From Chloroflexota bacterium (GTDB lineage Bacteria > Chloroflexota > Chloroflexia > Chloroheliales > Chloroheliaceae): 64,000 nucleotides of DNA. This document shows, in pieces, positions 17,587-26,569 of this stretch. The notes under the pieces were generated by a model. That model was given only the letters and a program-made list of their open reading frames with translations, made no database searches and was not told where the DNA came from. The stretch covers positions 1 through 64,000 of the forward strand of contig CADDZM010000001.1 in assembly GCA_902812345.1 (NCBI GenBank), read 5' to 3'. A program made the translations under genes and the position numbers. Within the stretch, counting starts at the first letter, position 1. Every line of letters begins with the position of its first letter.

Positions 17587-17665
17587 GACTTTCGCTTTGA
17601 CCCTGAGAAAACTCCAGGATAGGACATAATTAAACTCAAAAGATTGTTTCAAGCGAAAGTCCTAT
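17587..17665. repeat. Hairpin repeat element, copy B
   Basis: GACTTTCGCTT (17587-17597) pairs perfectly with AAGCGAAAGTC (17651-17661). ATAGGAC (17619-17625) is complementary to GTCCTAT (17659-17665). It aligns with copy A at 13.4 kb and keeps the stem while changing an A-T pair to G-C. It lies just upstream of the NYN gene and downstream of the M23 gene. Confidence 0.6.
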
Positions 17666-17670
17666 GTATG

Positions 17671-19203
17671 TTAAAACCCTGCGGTCCAGGGCGCGATATT
17701 CAAAACATTATTCTCGGCGGAAGCAATAAAACTCCGGGCTACCCATTCCTGCGGGTCAATGCCGGTCGAACCGATACGCATTTCCCAGTGGAGATGCGGC
17801 CCGGTGGAAAGTCCGGTGGTGCCGACATAGCCAATCAGGTCACCCTGGTTGAGGACATCACCCACTTTCGCGACGATACGCGACTGGTGGAAATAAGCCG
17901 TGTGCAAGCCCAGACCGTGGTCGAGAATGACGATGCCGCCCCGCACCTTCTGGAACTCGGCCAGCACCACCCGGCCTTTCTGAGGCGCGAGGATAGTCGT
18001 CCCGGCTGGCACGGCAATGTCCAGGGCTTCGTGGACCTCGTAGCCGCCCCCGACATAGTTGCGGCGGCTGCCAAAGGTGGTTGTGATGATGCCTTTGACC
18101 GGAAGCGGCCAGCTAAACTTGCCGGTCCAGAGCTTGTCGGGTGTGACCGTGTTGTAGAACCCGAAGTCGCGGGCGCGTTCGGCGGCCTGCTCCTGTTCGG
18201 TGCCAAGCCCGGCCTCAACGGTCGGGTCAAGGGTCACGGTCTGCTGTTCGAAGTTCCCCGGCTTGATGGCGATAGTCTGCTCAAAGCGGCGCACGACCCC
18301 GCTGGCGTCCCGGATTTCCGTCACCAACTTGCGCGGGGTCAGGGGAGTATCGGTGGCGACCCCGGTCACGCCAACCAGGGTATCGCCCTCCTTCACAAAG
18401 TTGATTTTTACGCCGGCCAGACTGCTGCCCAGGAAGGTACCGCCGGTCGCGGTTATGGTTATTTGCAAAGCACGACCCTGGGTCAGGCTTTCGGCTTCCG
18501 GTTGGACCCGAAAAGCCTGGGGCAGGGTTCGCCCGGTCGCGGTCAGGCTATTGGTCCCCAGCAAGCCAGATTCGACCTCGTAAGGCGTGCCTTTATTTTC
18601 AGGGTGATATTCCAGCCTGGCCCGCTCGAAGTACTGGACCAGAAAGCCGCCTTCCTGGAAATCCTCGCTTATCGGGTAACCGTAAATTGCCAGGCCGCCC
18701 TTACTTTCCCAGTACGAGCGGAAAGTATTGGCTAGAAAATGATGCGTTTCGTTGAAATAAAGTTCTCCCGGCTGCCCGGCGGACGCGGGTACGTCTGGGA
18801 AAACCCGGTTGCCCGTGACCTGACGGCCGAGCAAGCCAAGTTCGACCTCGTAGAAAGTGCCCTTGAATTCAGGGTGATACTCGAAGCGGTTGCGCTCGAA
18901 ATACTGGACAGTATAGGTCTTGCCGTCGGCGGGGTTTTGTTCCTGAAATTCCTCGGTCAGAGGTAGGCCAAACTGAGCCAGTCCGCCGTATTTCGCCCAG
19001 TAGTTGTGAAAGATGGCGCTGACATAGTGGCCGGTTTCAGGGTAATAAGTTCTATTCGGGTCCGGGGCGGTTGGCGGCGGTTGGGTGGTGACCGGGTCAG
19101 CGGCAAGAGCGGTCCGGGTTTGTAGAAAGGCCGGGCTGCACGACAAAATTATTATCAAGCAAAGCCAGAGGCTTGCCGTTAAACCAAACCGCTTTAACGC
19201 CAT
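17671..19203 (-). CDS. Secreted M23-family metallopeptidase with two N-terminal repeat modules
   Basis: 510 residues. A signal peptide (basic start, LTASLWLCLIIILS, cleavage region near TALA) leads to two copies of the module GGL..FG.P(L/I)(T/S)E.F......QYFER.R.EYHPE found also in the S8 protease. A beta-rich middle domain follows. The C-terminal M23/LytM domain keeps the zinc motifs HEALDIA and HLHWE plus the intervening His of LGLHTAYFHQ, so it should cut peptidoglycan cross-bridges or peptides outside the cell. The start is the ATG at 19203 (AAGGG upstream), directly before the signal peptide. Two different protease families sharing this module suggests a common surface-targeting role. Confidence 0.92.
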   Translation of the reverse strand: MALKRFGLTASLWLCLIIILSCSPAFLQTRTALAADPVTTQPPPTAPDPNRTYYPETGHYVSAIFHNYWAKYGGLAQFGLPLTEEFQEQNPADGKTYTVQYFERNRFEYHPEFKGTFYEVELGLLGRQVTGNRVFPDVPASAGQPGELYFNETHHFLANTFRSYWESKGGLAIYGYPISEDFQEGGFLVQYFERARLEYHPENKGTPYEVESGLLGTNSLTATGRTLPQAFRVQPEAESLTQGRALQITITATGGTFLGSSLAGVKINFVKEGDTLVGVTGVATDTPLTPRKLVTEIRDASGVVRRFEQTIAIKPGNFEQQTVTLDPTVEAGLGTEQEQAAERARDFGFYNTVTPDKLWTGKFSWPLPVKGIITTTFGSRRNYVGGGYEVHEALDIAVPAGTTILAPQKGRVVLAEFQKVRGGIVILDHGLGLHTAYFHQSRIVAKVGDVLNQGDLIGYVGTTGLSTGPHLHWEMRIGSTGIDPQEWVARSFIASAENNVLNIAPWTAGF

Positions 19204-19358
19204 AAGAAATACCCTTTCGTTAAACGCAAGACTTTGAACGTTTGCCCATAAAGGGCACGTGGAAAACACTTTTAAGGTTGTGCCTAAAACTACTGCTGTC
19301 TAAACTATAAACGTTTCTCCTGTTGCCCGGTGACGCCCGAAATTCTAACCGCTTACTT

Positions 19359-21305
19359 TCAACGAAACTTCACCCTGGCATCGCCGACCCGGCGAGTGAT
19401 TTTCTGCTCGTCGAGATATTCCAAAAAGCTCTGGACCGGCTTTCGGCTGGCGTTGAACATATCGCGCACCTCGGCCAGGGCGATTTGGCCCTGTTGGTCC
19501 AGCTTTTCCAGGACAGCTTTCAACATAAAGTCGTAAGTTTCACCCAGGAAGTACGCTCCATCTCCGACCCGCTTGAGGTCGCCGCTATCCGTCAGGGCGG
19601 CGACGATGTTCGGGTCGGTGCCGAGGTCAGTCACATTCGGCGGCGTGAAAGGACTCTGGCGAAAGGCGGCCAGTAAGTTGTCAGCCTGTTTTTGCTGGGC
19701 CGGGTTAAACTTCACCTCGAAACCGGGCAGAGCGAGCGCCGCGTTACCCGCCGAAGTGGTTTCAACCAGTCCATTTTCGCTTAAGAGGCGGGTCACCATG
19801 AAGTTGTAGGTCTTGGCGCTGGCGATACCCAGGCGGCTTTTGAGTTCATCCCGGTTCATGCCGCGTTTAAGGGGGAACTGGCCGTGAAACTGCTTTACAA
19901 GACCAATAGCCCGTTCTTTCAACTCCTGCCAGGCTGTCTCGCTTATCACCGCCTGGCTGGGAGCAAGGACAACCGCCTCACCCGCTTTAAGGGCTTGCTC
20001 TTTTGTAGTGGCGTCATCGGACAGCAGGAGGACGCTGCGCTGTTTTACAAGGCCAGCCAGGGCTTCCTGGGCCGCTTTCAACTCCATTTTGGTCTCTTCA
20101 GCGACGGCCCGGACATCGCGGGGCAGGCGCGGGGCCGTGTTGAGCTTTTGCAAAATAATTTCGGCGGGAGCGCCTTTTTCCAGCGTTTTAAGGTTTTGCA
20201 ATATCTCTTCCTGGAAACGCTTATGGCGGCGCGGGTGCGGGTCAATCACCACGCCCCCGGCGATAGTCTGGCTGGGCGAGGGCAGGCGCAGGATAAAGCG
20301 GTCGCCTTTAGCGACGGCCAGCGGTTCGCTCAAACGGGCCTGGACCAGGCCGCTCTCGCCGGGCGTCAACTTTGGTTTATCCAGGGTTGTTATTCCCGCG
20401 ACGGCTTCGGCGGAACCCATAAATAAATCCCAGCGAGTATTTTGCCCTAATTCAACCGGTGAATTTTGGAGCATATCCACTCGTAAATCGAGCCGGTCGG
20501 TCGCGTCCAGCCAACCGGGTACGGTCAGGACCATGCCCCGGCGTAGTTCACCGACTTCCAATCCTGAGAGGTTGACCGCGACCCGGTTACCGGGCAGGGC
20601 TGTTTCAGCTTTGGTTTTGTGCATCTGGATACCGCGTATGCGGCTGCGGAGGTTGCCGGGCTGAATTTCTATCTCCTGCCCGACACTGAGCTTGCCGTCA
20701 ATAAGCGTCCCGGTCACGACCGTTCCGAAGCCGCTCACGCTGAAAACGCGGTCAATTGGCAGGCGAGGCCGCCCCAGGTCGGACCGGACGGGTACATCAT
20801 CGAGCACTTTGTCCAGGGCCGCCAGGAGTTCGGGCAAACCCTGGCCGGTCCGGGCGGAAACCGGCAGTATCGGAGCGTTCACCAGGCCGGGCGGGCCATT
20901 TTTAAGACCTTCGCGCACTTCCTCGGTCATAAGCTCCAGCCATTCCTGGTCCACCATGTCGCACTTGGTCAGCGCCACCAGGCCGCGCTCGATCTGGAGC
21001 AGTTTTAGAATATCCAGATGCTCCTGGGTCTGAGGCATAATCCCTTCGTCGGCGGCAATCACCAGCAAAGCCGCGTCAATCCCGCCAACTCCGGCCAGCA
21101 TATTTTTGATAAAGCGTTCGTGTCCTGGCACGTCAATAATAGAGATTTCCCGGCCGCCGGGCAGTTTCAGCCAGGCGAAACCGAGGTCAATCGTCATTTC
21201 GCGCCGCTTTTCTTCTTCCAGGCGGTCGGGGTCAATGCCGGTCAGGGCTTTTATCAGGGTGCTTTTGCCGTGGTCCACGTGCCCGGCCGTACCAATTACA
21301 TACAA
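19359..21305 (-). CDS. selB: Selenocysteine-specific elongation factor
   Basis: 648 residues, normal for SelB. The GTPase domain has G1 GHVDHGKS, G2 REMTIDLGFA, G3 DVPGHE and G4 TKCD. EF-Tu-like domains II and III follow, then C-terminal winged helices (QFHGQFPLKRGMNRDELKSRL) that bind the SECIS hairpin. SelB delivers Sec-tRNA to recoded UGA codons. The start codon is TTG; no in-frame ATG fits. No selA, selD or tRNA-Sec is visible in the window. Confidence 0.95.
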   Translation of the reverse strand: MYVIGTAGHVDHGKSTLIKALTGIDPDRLEEEKRREMTIDLGFAWLKLPGGREISIIDVPGHERFIKNMLAGVGGIDAALLVIAADEGIMPQTQEHLDILKLLQIERGLVALTKCDMVDQEWLELMTEEVREGLKNGPPGLVNAPILPVSARTGQGLPELLAALDKVLDDVPVRSDLGRPRLPIDRVFSVSGFGTVVTGTLIDGKLSVGQEIEIQPGNLRSRIRGIQMHKTKAETALPGNRVAVNLSGLEVGELRRGMVLTVPGWLDATDRLDLRVDMLQNSPVELGQNTRWDLFMGSAEAVAGITTLDKPKLTPGESGLVQARLSEPLAVAKGDRFILRLPSPSQTIAGGVVIDPHPRRHKRFQEEILQNLKTLEKGAPAEIILQKLNTAPRLPRDVRAVAEETKMELKAAQEALAGLVKQRSVLLLSDDATTKEQALKAGEAVVLAPSQAVISETAWQELKERAIGLVKQFHGQFPLKRGMNRDELKSRLGIASAKTYNFMVTRLLSENGLVETTSAGNAALALPGFEVKFNPAQQKQADNLLAAFRQSPFTPPNVTDLGTDPNIVAALTDSGDLKRVGDGAYFLGETYDFMLKAVLEKLDQQGQIALAEVRDMFNASRKPVQSFLEYLDEQKITRRVGDARVKFR

Positions 21306-21467
21306 TGCAGGTCTTATCCTTCCCAGGGTTATTTTTCAGCTTGTGACAATAAAGTGAGTATAACCGTCCGGTCGCCGGATTGGCAAGACCGCGCCTGTTA
21401 TAGAATAAATTAATGAAAAATACCCCTAACTTCACGGGTGAGGGCGGCTAAAGTTTGTGAAAAATGG

Positions 21468-21473
21468 TATAAT
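21468..21473 (+). promoter_or_regulatory. Extended -10 promoter for ispH
   Basis: TGGTATAAT about 90 bases before ispH; same extended form as at efp. No good -35. Confidence 0.55.
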
Positions 21474-21559
21474 GGAGCTGTAAGATAGTTAGCAATTCCG
21501 GCATCTTGTTGCAATAAATTAAGCCGGGAGAAAGGCTTTAAGGGGTAAGTTTTTCGAGC

Positions 21560-22450
21560 ATGGAAATCAAGCTGGCAAGGGAAATGGGCTTTTGTTTTGG
21601 GGTCCGCAAGGCCATTCAACTGGTCGAAAAGGAAGCCCAGGGGCGCGGCCTAAACCCGAATATCACTACCTTTGGGCAGTTGGTGCATAATCCGGTCGTA
21701 GTCAACCACATGGCTAAATTAGGAGTTAGTAATGTGGATACCCGCGAGATGGCACAGGTGCAGGACGGCATGATTGCCTTCACCGCCCACGGCGTCGCGC
21801 CCCAGGTGATTGAAGAAGCCAGGGAACGCGGCCTGGAAATCCTCGACGCGACCTGTCCGCTCGTAACCCTTATCCAGCAGTCCGCCCGCGAGATGGTTGA
21901 CCAGGGTTTTAAAGTTATCGTTTACGGCGACAAGAACCACCCCGAAGTGAAAAGCATCGTGGGTTGGGCCGGGAAAGATACCATCGCCACGATGGAGTTT
22001 GAAGAAATCAAGGACATGCGCCCGCCCAAACGGCTGGGGATTGTCAGCCAGAGTACCCAGATTCTGGAGCATTTCAAGCATTTTGTGGCCCAGGTCAACG
22101 ACCAGTTTCTCGGCAAGACCAAAGAAATCAAGGTCCACAACACCATTTGCGCCCCGACCACTCATCTGCAAAGCTCGGCCCAGGAATTGGCCCAGGAGTG
22201 TGAGGTAATGGTTGTTATTGGCGGGAAAAAGAGCGCCAACACCGCTCACCTGCGCGATATTTGCGAGGCTGAAGGCGCGCGGACTTACAAGATTGAGGGG
22301 CCGGACGAACTTGACCCGGCCTGGTTCGAGGGAGTGCAGACTGTCGGCGTCACTGCCGGAGCCAGCACCCCGGACGAAAGCATTGAAGCCGTGGTCGCCC
22401 GGCTAAAGGCGTTTGACCTGTTAAAACAGGTCCAGGAAAACAAAAACTAA
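21560..22450 (+). CDS. ispH: 4-hydroxy-3-methylbut-2-enyl diphosphate reductase
   Basis: 296 residues. Last step of the MEP isoprenoid pathway, reducing HMBPP to IPP and DMAPP with a [4Fe-4S] cluster. The three cluster cysteines are in MGFCFGVRKA (Cys12), DATCPLV and NTICAPT. FTAHGVAP, NTAHLRDICE and GVTAGASTP are family signatures. Monocistronic: a promoter lies upstream and a terminator hairpin overlaps the convergent trmD end. Other MEP genes are not in the window. Confidence 0.97.
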   Translation: MEIKLAREMGFCFGVRKAIQLVEKEAQGRGLNPNITTFGQLVHNPVVVNHMAKLGVSNVDTREMAQVQDGMIAFTAHGVAPQVIEEARERGLEILDATCPLVTLIQQSAREMVDQGFKVIVYGDKNHPEVKSIVGWAGKDTIATMEFEEIKDMRPPKRLGIVSQSTQILEHFKHFVAQVNDQFLGKTKEIKVHNTICAPTTHLQSSAQELAQECEVMVVIGGKKSANTAHLRDICEAEGARTYKIEGPDELDPAWFEGVQTVGVTAGASTPDESIEAVVARLKAFDLLKQVQENKN

Positions 22451-22478
22451 AGCCGCCAAGCGCCTGTTTTTGCTACGA

Positions 22479-22513
22479 GAGCCAGGGTTTCACTAACTGT
22501 GACCCTGGCTTTC
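22479..22513. terminator. Terminator shared by ispH and trmD
   Basis: AGCCAGGGT and ACCCTGGCT form a 9-bp stem followed by a T-rich run on the plus strand. The 3' half lies inside the last codons of trmD. Confidence 0.7.
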
Positions 22514-23275
22514 TTCTTCCTCGCGTACCTGCTCCAGCAGCTTTCTTTCTTTTATGTCAAGCTGAGGTTCCAGTTTTGCCAGCAAATCGGAGCGGCGTTG
22601 GAGGGTTCGGCGCAGTGACTCTTTGAAACGCCACTCGGCCACTTTTGCGTGATGGCCCGAAACCAGGATGTCCGGCACCGTCCAACCCCGGAAGTTAGCC
22701 GGGCGAGTGTAATGCGGATATTCGAGCAAAGGCCGGGAGTGCGACTCCTCGCCGGGTGACTCTTCGGCCAGCACTTCGGGGACCAACCGAGCCACAGCGT
22801 CCACGATAACCATCGCGGCCAGTTCGCCGCCCGTCAGGACGAAATCCCCGACGCTGACTTCCCTGGTAACGGCGTAGCGGACTATCCGTTCGTCCAGACC
22901 TTCGTAGTGGCCGCAGACCAGGGCCAGGCGCGGGTAAGCCGCCAGTTCCTGGGCCATAGCCTGGTCAAAAACCTGCCCCTGCGGGCTCATTAACAGAATC
23001 GGAAAATCGGGCGGCGGGGCGGGTTCTTCCGCCGTGCCGAGTTGAACCCCTAAACCTTCCTCAATTGCCCCAAAGATTGCTTCGGGCCGGAAGACCATCC
23101 CCGCGCCGCCGCCGTAGGGATAATCGTCCACCTGTTTATGGCGGCCCAGACCCCAGTCCCGGATGTTGTGAGTATGAAACTCTATGAGCCCCTGGTTGAC
23201 GGCCCGCCCCAGGATACTTTCGCCCAGAACAGGTTCAAACATCCCGGGGAAAAGGGTCAGAATATCGAATCGCAT
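22493..23275 (-). CDS. trmD: tRNA (guanine37-N1)-methyltransferase
   Basis: 260 residues. Methylates G37 next to the anticodon using S-adenosylmethionine, preventing frameshifts. The trefoil-knot SPOUT signatures are [13 protein letters not shown] and [20 protein letters not shown] and YPHYTRP are also diagnostic. I start at the ATG 25 bases after the ltaE stop, where the conserved [13 protein letters not shown] begins; the frame is open further upstream into ltaE but lacks homology. trmD is usually with rpsP-rimM-rplS; here it follows rpe-ltaE. Confidence 0.95.
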   Translation of the reverse strand: MRFDILTLFPGMFEPVLGESILGRAVNQGLIEFHTHNIRDWGLGRHKQVDDYPYGGGAGMVFRPEAIFGAIEEGLGVQLGTAEEPAPPPDFPILLMSPQGQVFDQAMAQELAAYPRLALVCGHYEGLDERIVRYAVTREVSVGDFVLTGGELAAMVIVDAVARLVPEVLAEESPGEESHSRPLLEYPHYTRPANFRGWTVPDILVSGHHAKVAEWRFKESLRRTLQRRSDLLAKLEPQLDIKERKLLEQVREEEESQGHS

Positions 23276-23300
23276 CTTGCTTTTGCCTCGTTTTGCCCGG

Positions 23301-24329
23301 CTACCCGGCCAGGCTCGCGATAACGCTAAGGGTCTTTTCGAGGTCGGCCCGGTCCACGTCATTGTGAAAGACGAAGCGCAGGCGGCGCGGTCCGGCCGCT
23401 CCCACCAGAACACCGTTCGCTTTCAATCTGGCGACCCAATCGGCGGCAGTCCCGGCTTTTTCGGTCAGGTTAGCCGCAACTATATTGGTCTGGACCGTCT
23501 CTAAATCCACCTCGAACCCGTCCACCAGGGCCAGGCTCTCGGCGAAGCGGTGGGCGTGGTAGTGGTCTTCTTCCAGGCGCTGGGACATCTCGGTGAGCGC
23601 GATAATCCCGGCCGCCGCCAGTACCCCGGCCTGGCGCATTCCGCCGCCCAGCATTTTGCGCATCCGGCGAGCTTTACCTATAAATTCTTTCCTGCCAACC
23701 ACGACCGAGCCGACCGGTGCAGCCAGCCCTTTTGAAAGGCAGAATTGGACCGAATCCAGATTCTCGACCAGTTGCTTGACCGGGATTTCTAAATAAGTCG
23801 CGGCATTAAAAACTCGTGCGCCGTCCAGGTGGACCGGGATACCCCGGCTGTGGGCGACCCGGCACAATTCGTCAATCTGGGCTTTACTCAAGACGGTGCC
23901 GCCTGCGCGGTTATGGGTATTTTCCAGGCACAGTAAACCCGTCGGAGCAAAGTGAATATCGGGCGTGCGAATAGCCGCCGCGACCAGATTCGGGTCAATC
24001 ATGCCCATGCGGTCGTTGGGCAGGGTGTGATAGACCAGCCCGCCTGCCACGGACGCGCCGCCCGCTTCATAATAGAAAACGTGTGAGTTGTCGCCCAACA
24101 AAATCTCCTGGCCGCGCTCGCAGTGAGCCAGCACCGAAACGAGGTTGCCCATTGTCCCGGTCGGGACAAACAGGGCCGCTTCCTTGCCCATCGTTTCAGC
24201 CGCCAACTCCTGCAAACGGTTAATTGTAGGGTCTTCCTGGTACACATCGTCGCCAACTTCAGCCTGGGCCATAGCCTGGCGCATCGCCTCGGTCGGTTTT
24301 GTTACAGTATCGCTCCGCAAATCAATCAT
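23301..24329 (-). CDS. ltaE: Low-specificity L-threonine aldolase
   Basis: 342 residues, PLP-dependent fold type I. Opens with [12 protein letters not shown], the aldolase signature. The Schiff-base lysine is Lys200 in [12 protein letters not shown], and HLDGARVFN holds the PLP-contacting Asp/Arg. It splits L-threonine and allo-threonine to glycine and acetaldehyde. The start overlaps the rpe stop by one base (TAATG), so the two are translationally coupled. Confidence 0.93.
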   Translation of the reverse strand: MIDLRSDTVTKPTEAMRQAMAQAEVGDDVYQEDPTINRLQELAAETMGKEAALFVPTGTMGNLVSVLAHCERGQEILLGDNSHVFYYEAGGASVAGGLVYHTLPNDRMGMIDPNLVAAAIRTPDIHFAPTGLLCLENTHNRAGGTVLSKAQIDELCRVAHSRGIPVHLDGARVFNAATYLEIPVKQLVENLDSVQFCLSKGLAAPVGSVVVGRKEFIGKARRMRKMLGGGMRQAGVLAAAGIIALTEMSQRLEEDHYHAHRFAESLALVDGFEVDLETVQTNIVAANLTEKAGTAADWVARLKANGVLVGAAGPRRLRFVFHNDVDRADLEKTLSVIASLAG

Positions 24330-25000
24330 TATCTCAAAGCCTCTCTAAGTTTTGCCATCGCCTCGCCTACGGTTTCTTTGTCGTTAAAGACTGCCGTCCC
24401 GGCTACAATCACGTCCGCCCCAGCCTCGGCAATTTCCCGGATATTATTGCCCTTCGCGCCGCCGTCAACCTCGATTTCCAGTTGCGGGTTGTACAGATTT
24501 GCCATTTTGCGCATGCGCTGTATTTTGTTGGTGGTGCTTTCAATATAACTCTGCCCGCCAAAACCCGGATTGACGCTCATCAGCAGCACCCGGCCCAGGT
24601 CCGGCAGAATTTCTTCCAGCATTATAATAGGTGTGGCCGGGTTTAGGACGACCCCGGCCCGGCAGCCCAGGGCCGTGATGCGCTGGACGGTCCGGTGCAG
24701 GTGTTTCACGGCCTCAAAGTGGACCATTATGACGGTTGCCCCGGCTTTTGCAAAATCTTCCAGGTAGCGGTCGGGGTCTTCAATCATTAAATGGACATCC
24801 ATCGGTACCTTCGTGACCCGCGATAGGGCTTCCAGCACCATCGGCCCCATTGTAATATTTGGCACGAATATACCATCCATTACATCAAAATGGATATAAT
24901 CGGCCCCGGCCTCTTCAGCCGCCTTGACTTGTTCGCCCAACCTGGCAAAATCGGCTGAGAGAATGGACGGCGCGATTTTTACCCTTGATAAGTCTGTCAT
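24329..25000 (-). CDS. rpe: Ribulose-phosphate 3-epimerase
   Basis: 223 residues. Interconverts ribulose-5-phosphate and xylulose-5-phosphate in the pentose phosphate pathway. The TIM-barrel signatures are APSILSADFARL, HFDVMDGIFVPNIT (metal His/Asp), MDVHLMIEDP, SVNPGFGGQ and EVDGGAKG. The ATG at 25000 has GAGG five bases upstream and begins the conserved region; an ATG at 25024 lacks a ribosome-binding site. Confidence 0.95.
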   Translation of the reverse strand: MTDLSRVKIAPSILSADFARLGEQVKAAEEAGADYIHFDVMDGIFVPNITMGPMVLEALSRVTKVPMDVHLMIEDPDRYLEDFAKAGATVIMVHFEAVKHLHRTVQRITALGCRAGVVLNPATPIIMLEEILPDLGRVLLMSVNPGFGGQSYIESTTNKIQRMRKMANLYNPQLEIEVDGGAKGNNIREIAEAGADVIVAGTAVFNDKETVGEAMAKLREALR

Positions 25001-25044
25001 TCCAACCTCATATAATATATTCATATTGTTGTATTAATTTATTC

Positions 25045-25050
25045 ATTATA
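25045..25050 (-). promoter_or_regulatory. Probable -10 element for rpe-ltaE-trmD
   Basis: TATAAT on the minus strand, overlapping the stop codon of the ABC permease gene, about 45 bases before rpe. No clear -35. Confidence 0.4.
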
Positions 25051-26569
25051 CCGTTCCTCCGGTCAGCCAGCAGCCGATGGTCGGGGTGATATTGGCCTCT
25101 ATTATAGCCGCAATCAGCAATAATGGCACAATCAGACCCAACAGCTTTATATAATTTACGATGGCAAACTGGAAACTCTGGCCGATGCTCATTCCAGCAG
25201 GCGGGGCAATCAGCGAAGTGCTAATCTTCAGCGCGGCAGCGATACCCAGGATAGCGGCGGGTAATTCGAACAGACCGTGAGGGAGAATAAACCCGGCCAG
25301 AAGCGGCCATGGGTTAAGGCTTAACTGGAAGAAGAAGCCGAGAACAAAGCCGACCGGCCCGGTAGAAACTATCAGGAGAAGGATACCGGCAACACCAAGG
25401 CTGATAATTGAAAGGCCGCTCCCAATCAGCACCGAAACCGTATTGTTGATAAAAAGACCCTGCCAGGTGATGCCCTGAAAACCGTTGATACTGATACTGT
25501 TTATCCCGTTGGGCTGGCAAATCGGGTTCTGGGTTCCGCCGAGGCTATCACCCAGGTTCAGGCTGTCGCGGAACTCCTGCACCACCGGCCAGTAAGAGAC
25601 CCAGATAGAGACGACTATCCCGCCCACTATAGCAGCAAGTACTACCAGGGCAGGCGCTCGGTAGAGGCCGACCAGTTGAGGAATATCGTGCCGGTAGAAA
25701 CGCCAGGGTGTCCAGCGAAGGCCGGTCTTTTGGTGGGCCAGGGCTTCCCGGGGAGTGCGCTTGAAGAAATAGCCGAAGCCGCGCAGGATTCCTTTGAAGC
25801 TAACATTGTCCCCTTCCCTGGCAATAATTTCCTCGCGGTTGAAAATCTTCACGCCCGCCCGTATCAGCAGCAGCAGAATAACTAAAAGCACCAGCAGCAT
25901 GAAGTAAAGGCCAATCTGCAAATTGTTAAGTAGAAGGACCGCTTCAAACTGGACGCACAGGCTCATTGGCAAAATGATAAAACTTGCCATAATATTAGCG
26001 GCCCGGACGCTGGTGGTGTGGGTGCTGACCAGGACTGACCCGGCCACCATTACCAGAGCCTGCACGATATTCAAAGCCAGGAAGGTTAGTAGCAAACCAG
26101 GCTCGACCGGAAAAGGCTGGCCCATCAGGGTAAAGACCAGGCCAAAACTGAGCGAAGCAAAGATACTGGCGAGAACCGTCGGTAAAGTCGCGGCCAGGTA
26201 CTTACCCAGGAATAATTCAAAGTCAGTCAGGGGGGCGCTCATCAGAGCTTCCAGGCTGTTGCGCTCTTTCTCACCCACAAAAGTTTCCAGGGCAATCACC
26301 AGGCAAAACGACATCGGCAGGAACCCGATAGCCAGTGTCGTAAAAGGCAACAGGCGGTCGTAGAAAGTTGCGCGGCCCAGATTTCTTATTAGATCAGGGC
26401 TAAGTATGTTCAGGATAGCCGCCAATATAATAGGAAGAATGATAACAAGGGTAATAATCGGAGATAACACTCGCCAGTCGCGTAAGGTGTCGCGTAACTC
26501 GCGCCGAGTGACAATGAGGGCTCTTGAAATGGATGAACGCGTTCCAGGAAAAAGTTCAACCTGGCTCAC
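25046..26569 (-). CDS. ABC-2 type permease fused to a SpoIIM-like membrane domain
   Basis: 507 residues. The N-terminal half (about 1-250) is an ABC-2/NatB-like permease: RRELRDTLRDWRVLSPIITL, FVGEKERNSLEALMSAPL and about six helices. The C-terminal half (about 290-500) resembles the SpoIIM family, with GFILPHGLFELPAAILGIAAALK as landmark. Both halves are membrane domains, and the joined form looks unusual. Start is GTG overlapping the ATPase stop (GTGA), so the pair is coupled. It probably exports a substrate with the ATPase at 26566; the substrate is unknown. Confidence 0.85.
   Translation of the reverse strand: MSQVELFPGTRSSISRALIVTRRELRDTLRDWRVLSPIITLVIILPIILAAILNILSPDLIRNLGRATFYDRLLPFTTLAIGFLPMSFCLVIALETFVGEKERNSLEALMSAPLTDFELFLGKYLAATLPTVLASIFASLSFGLVFTLMGQPFPVEPGLLLTFLALNIVQALVMVAGSVLVSTHTTSVRAANIMASFIILPMSLCVQFEAVLLLNNLQIGLYFMLLVLLVILLLLIRAGVKIFNREEIIAREGDNVSFKGILRGFGYFFKRTPREALAHQKTGLRWTPWRFYRHDIPQLVGLYRAPALVVLAAIVGGIVVSIWVSYWPVVQEFRDSLNLGDSLGGTQNPICQPNGINSISINGFQGITWQGLFINNTVSVLIGSGLSIISLGVAGILLLIVSTGPVGFVLGFFFQLSLNPWPLLAGFILPHGLFELPAAILGIAAALKISTSLIAPPAGMSIGQSFQFAIVNYIKLLGLIVPLLLIAAIIEANITPTIGCWLTGGTV

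Noticed and set aside
19254-19269. CACGTG-containing sequence as a third parS
   Set aside because: GGGCACGTGGAAAACA differs from the parS consensus at several fixed positions.
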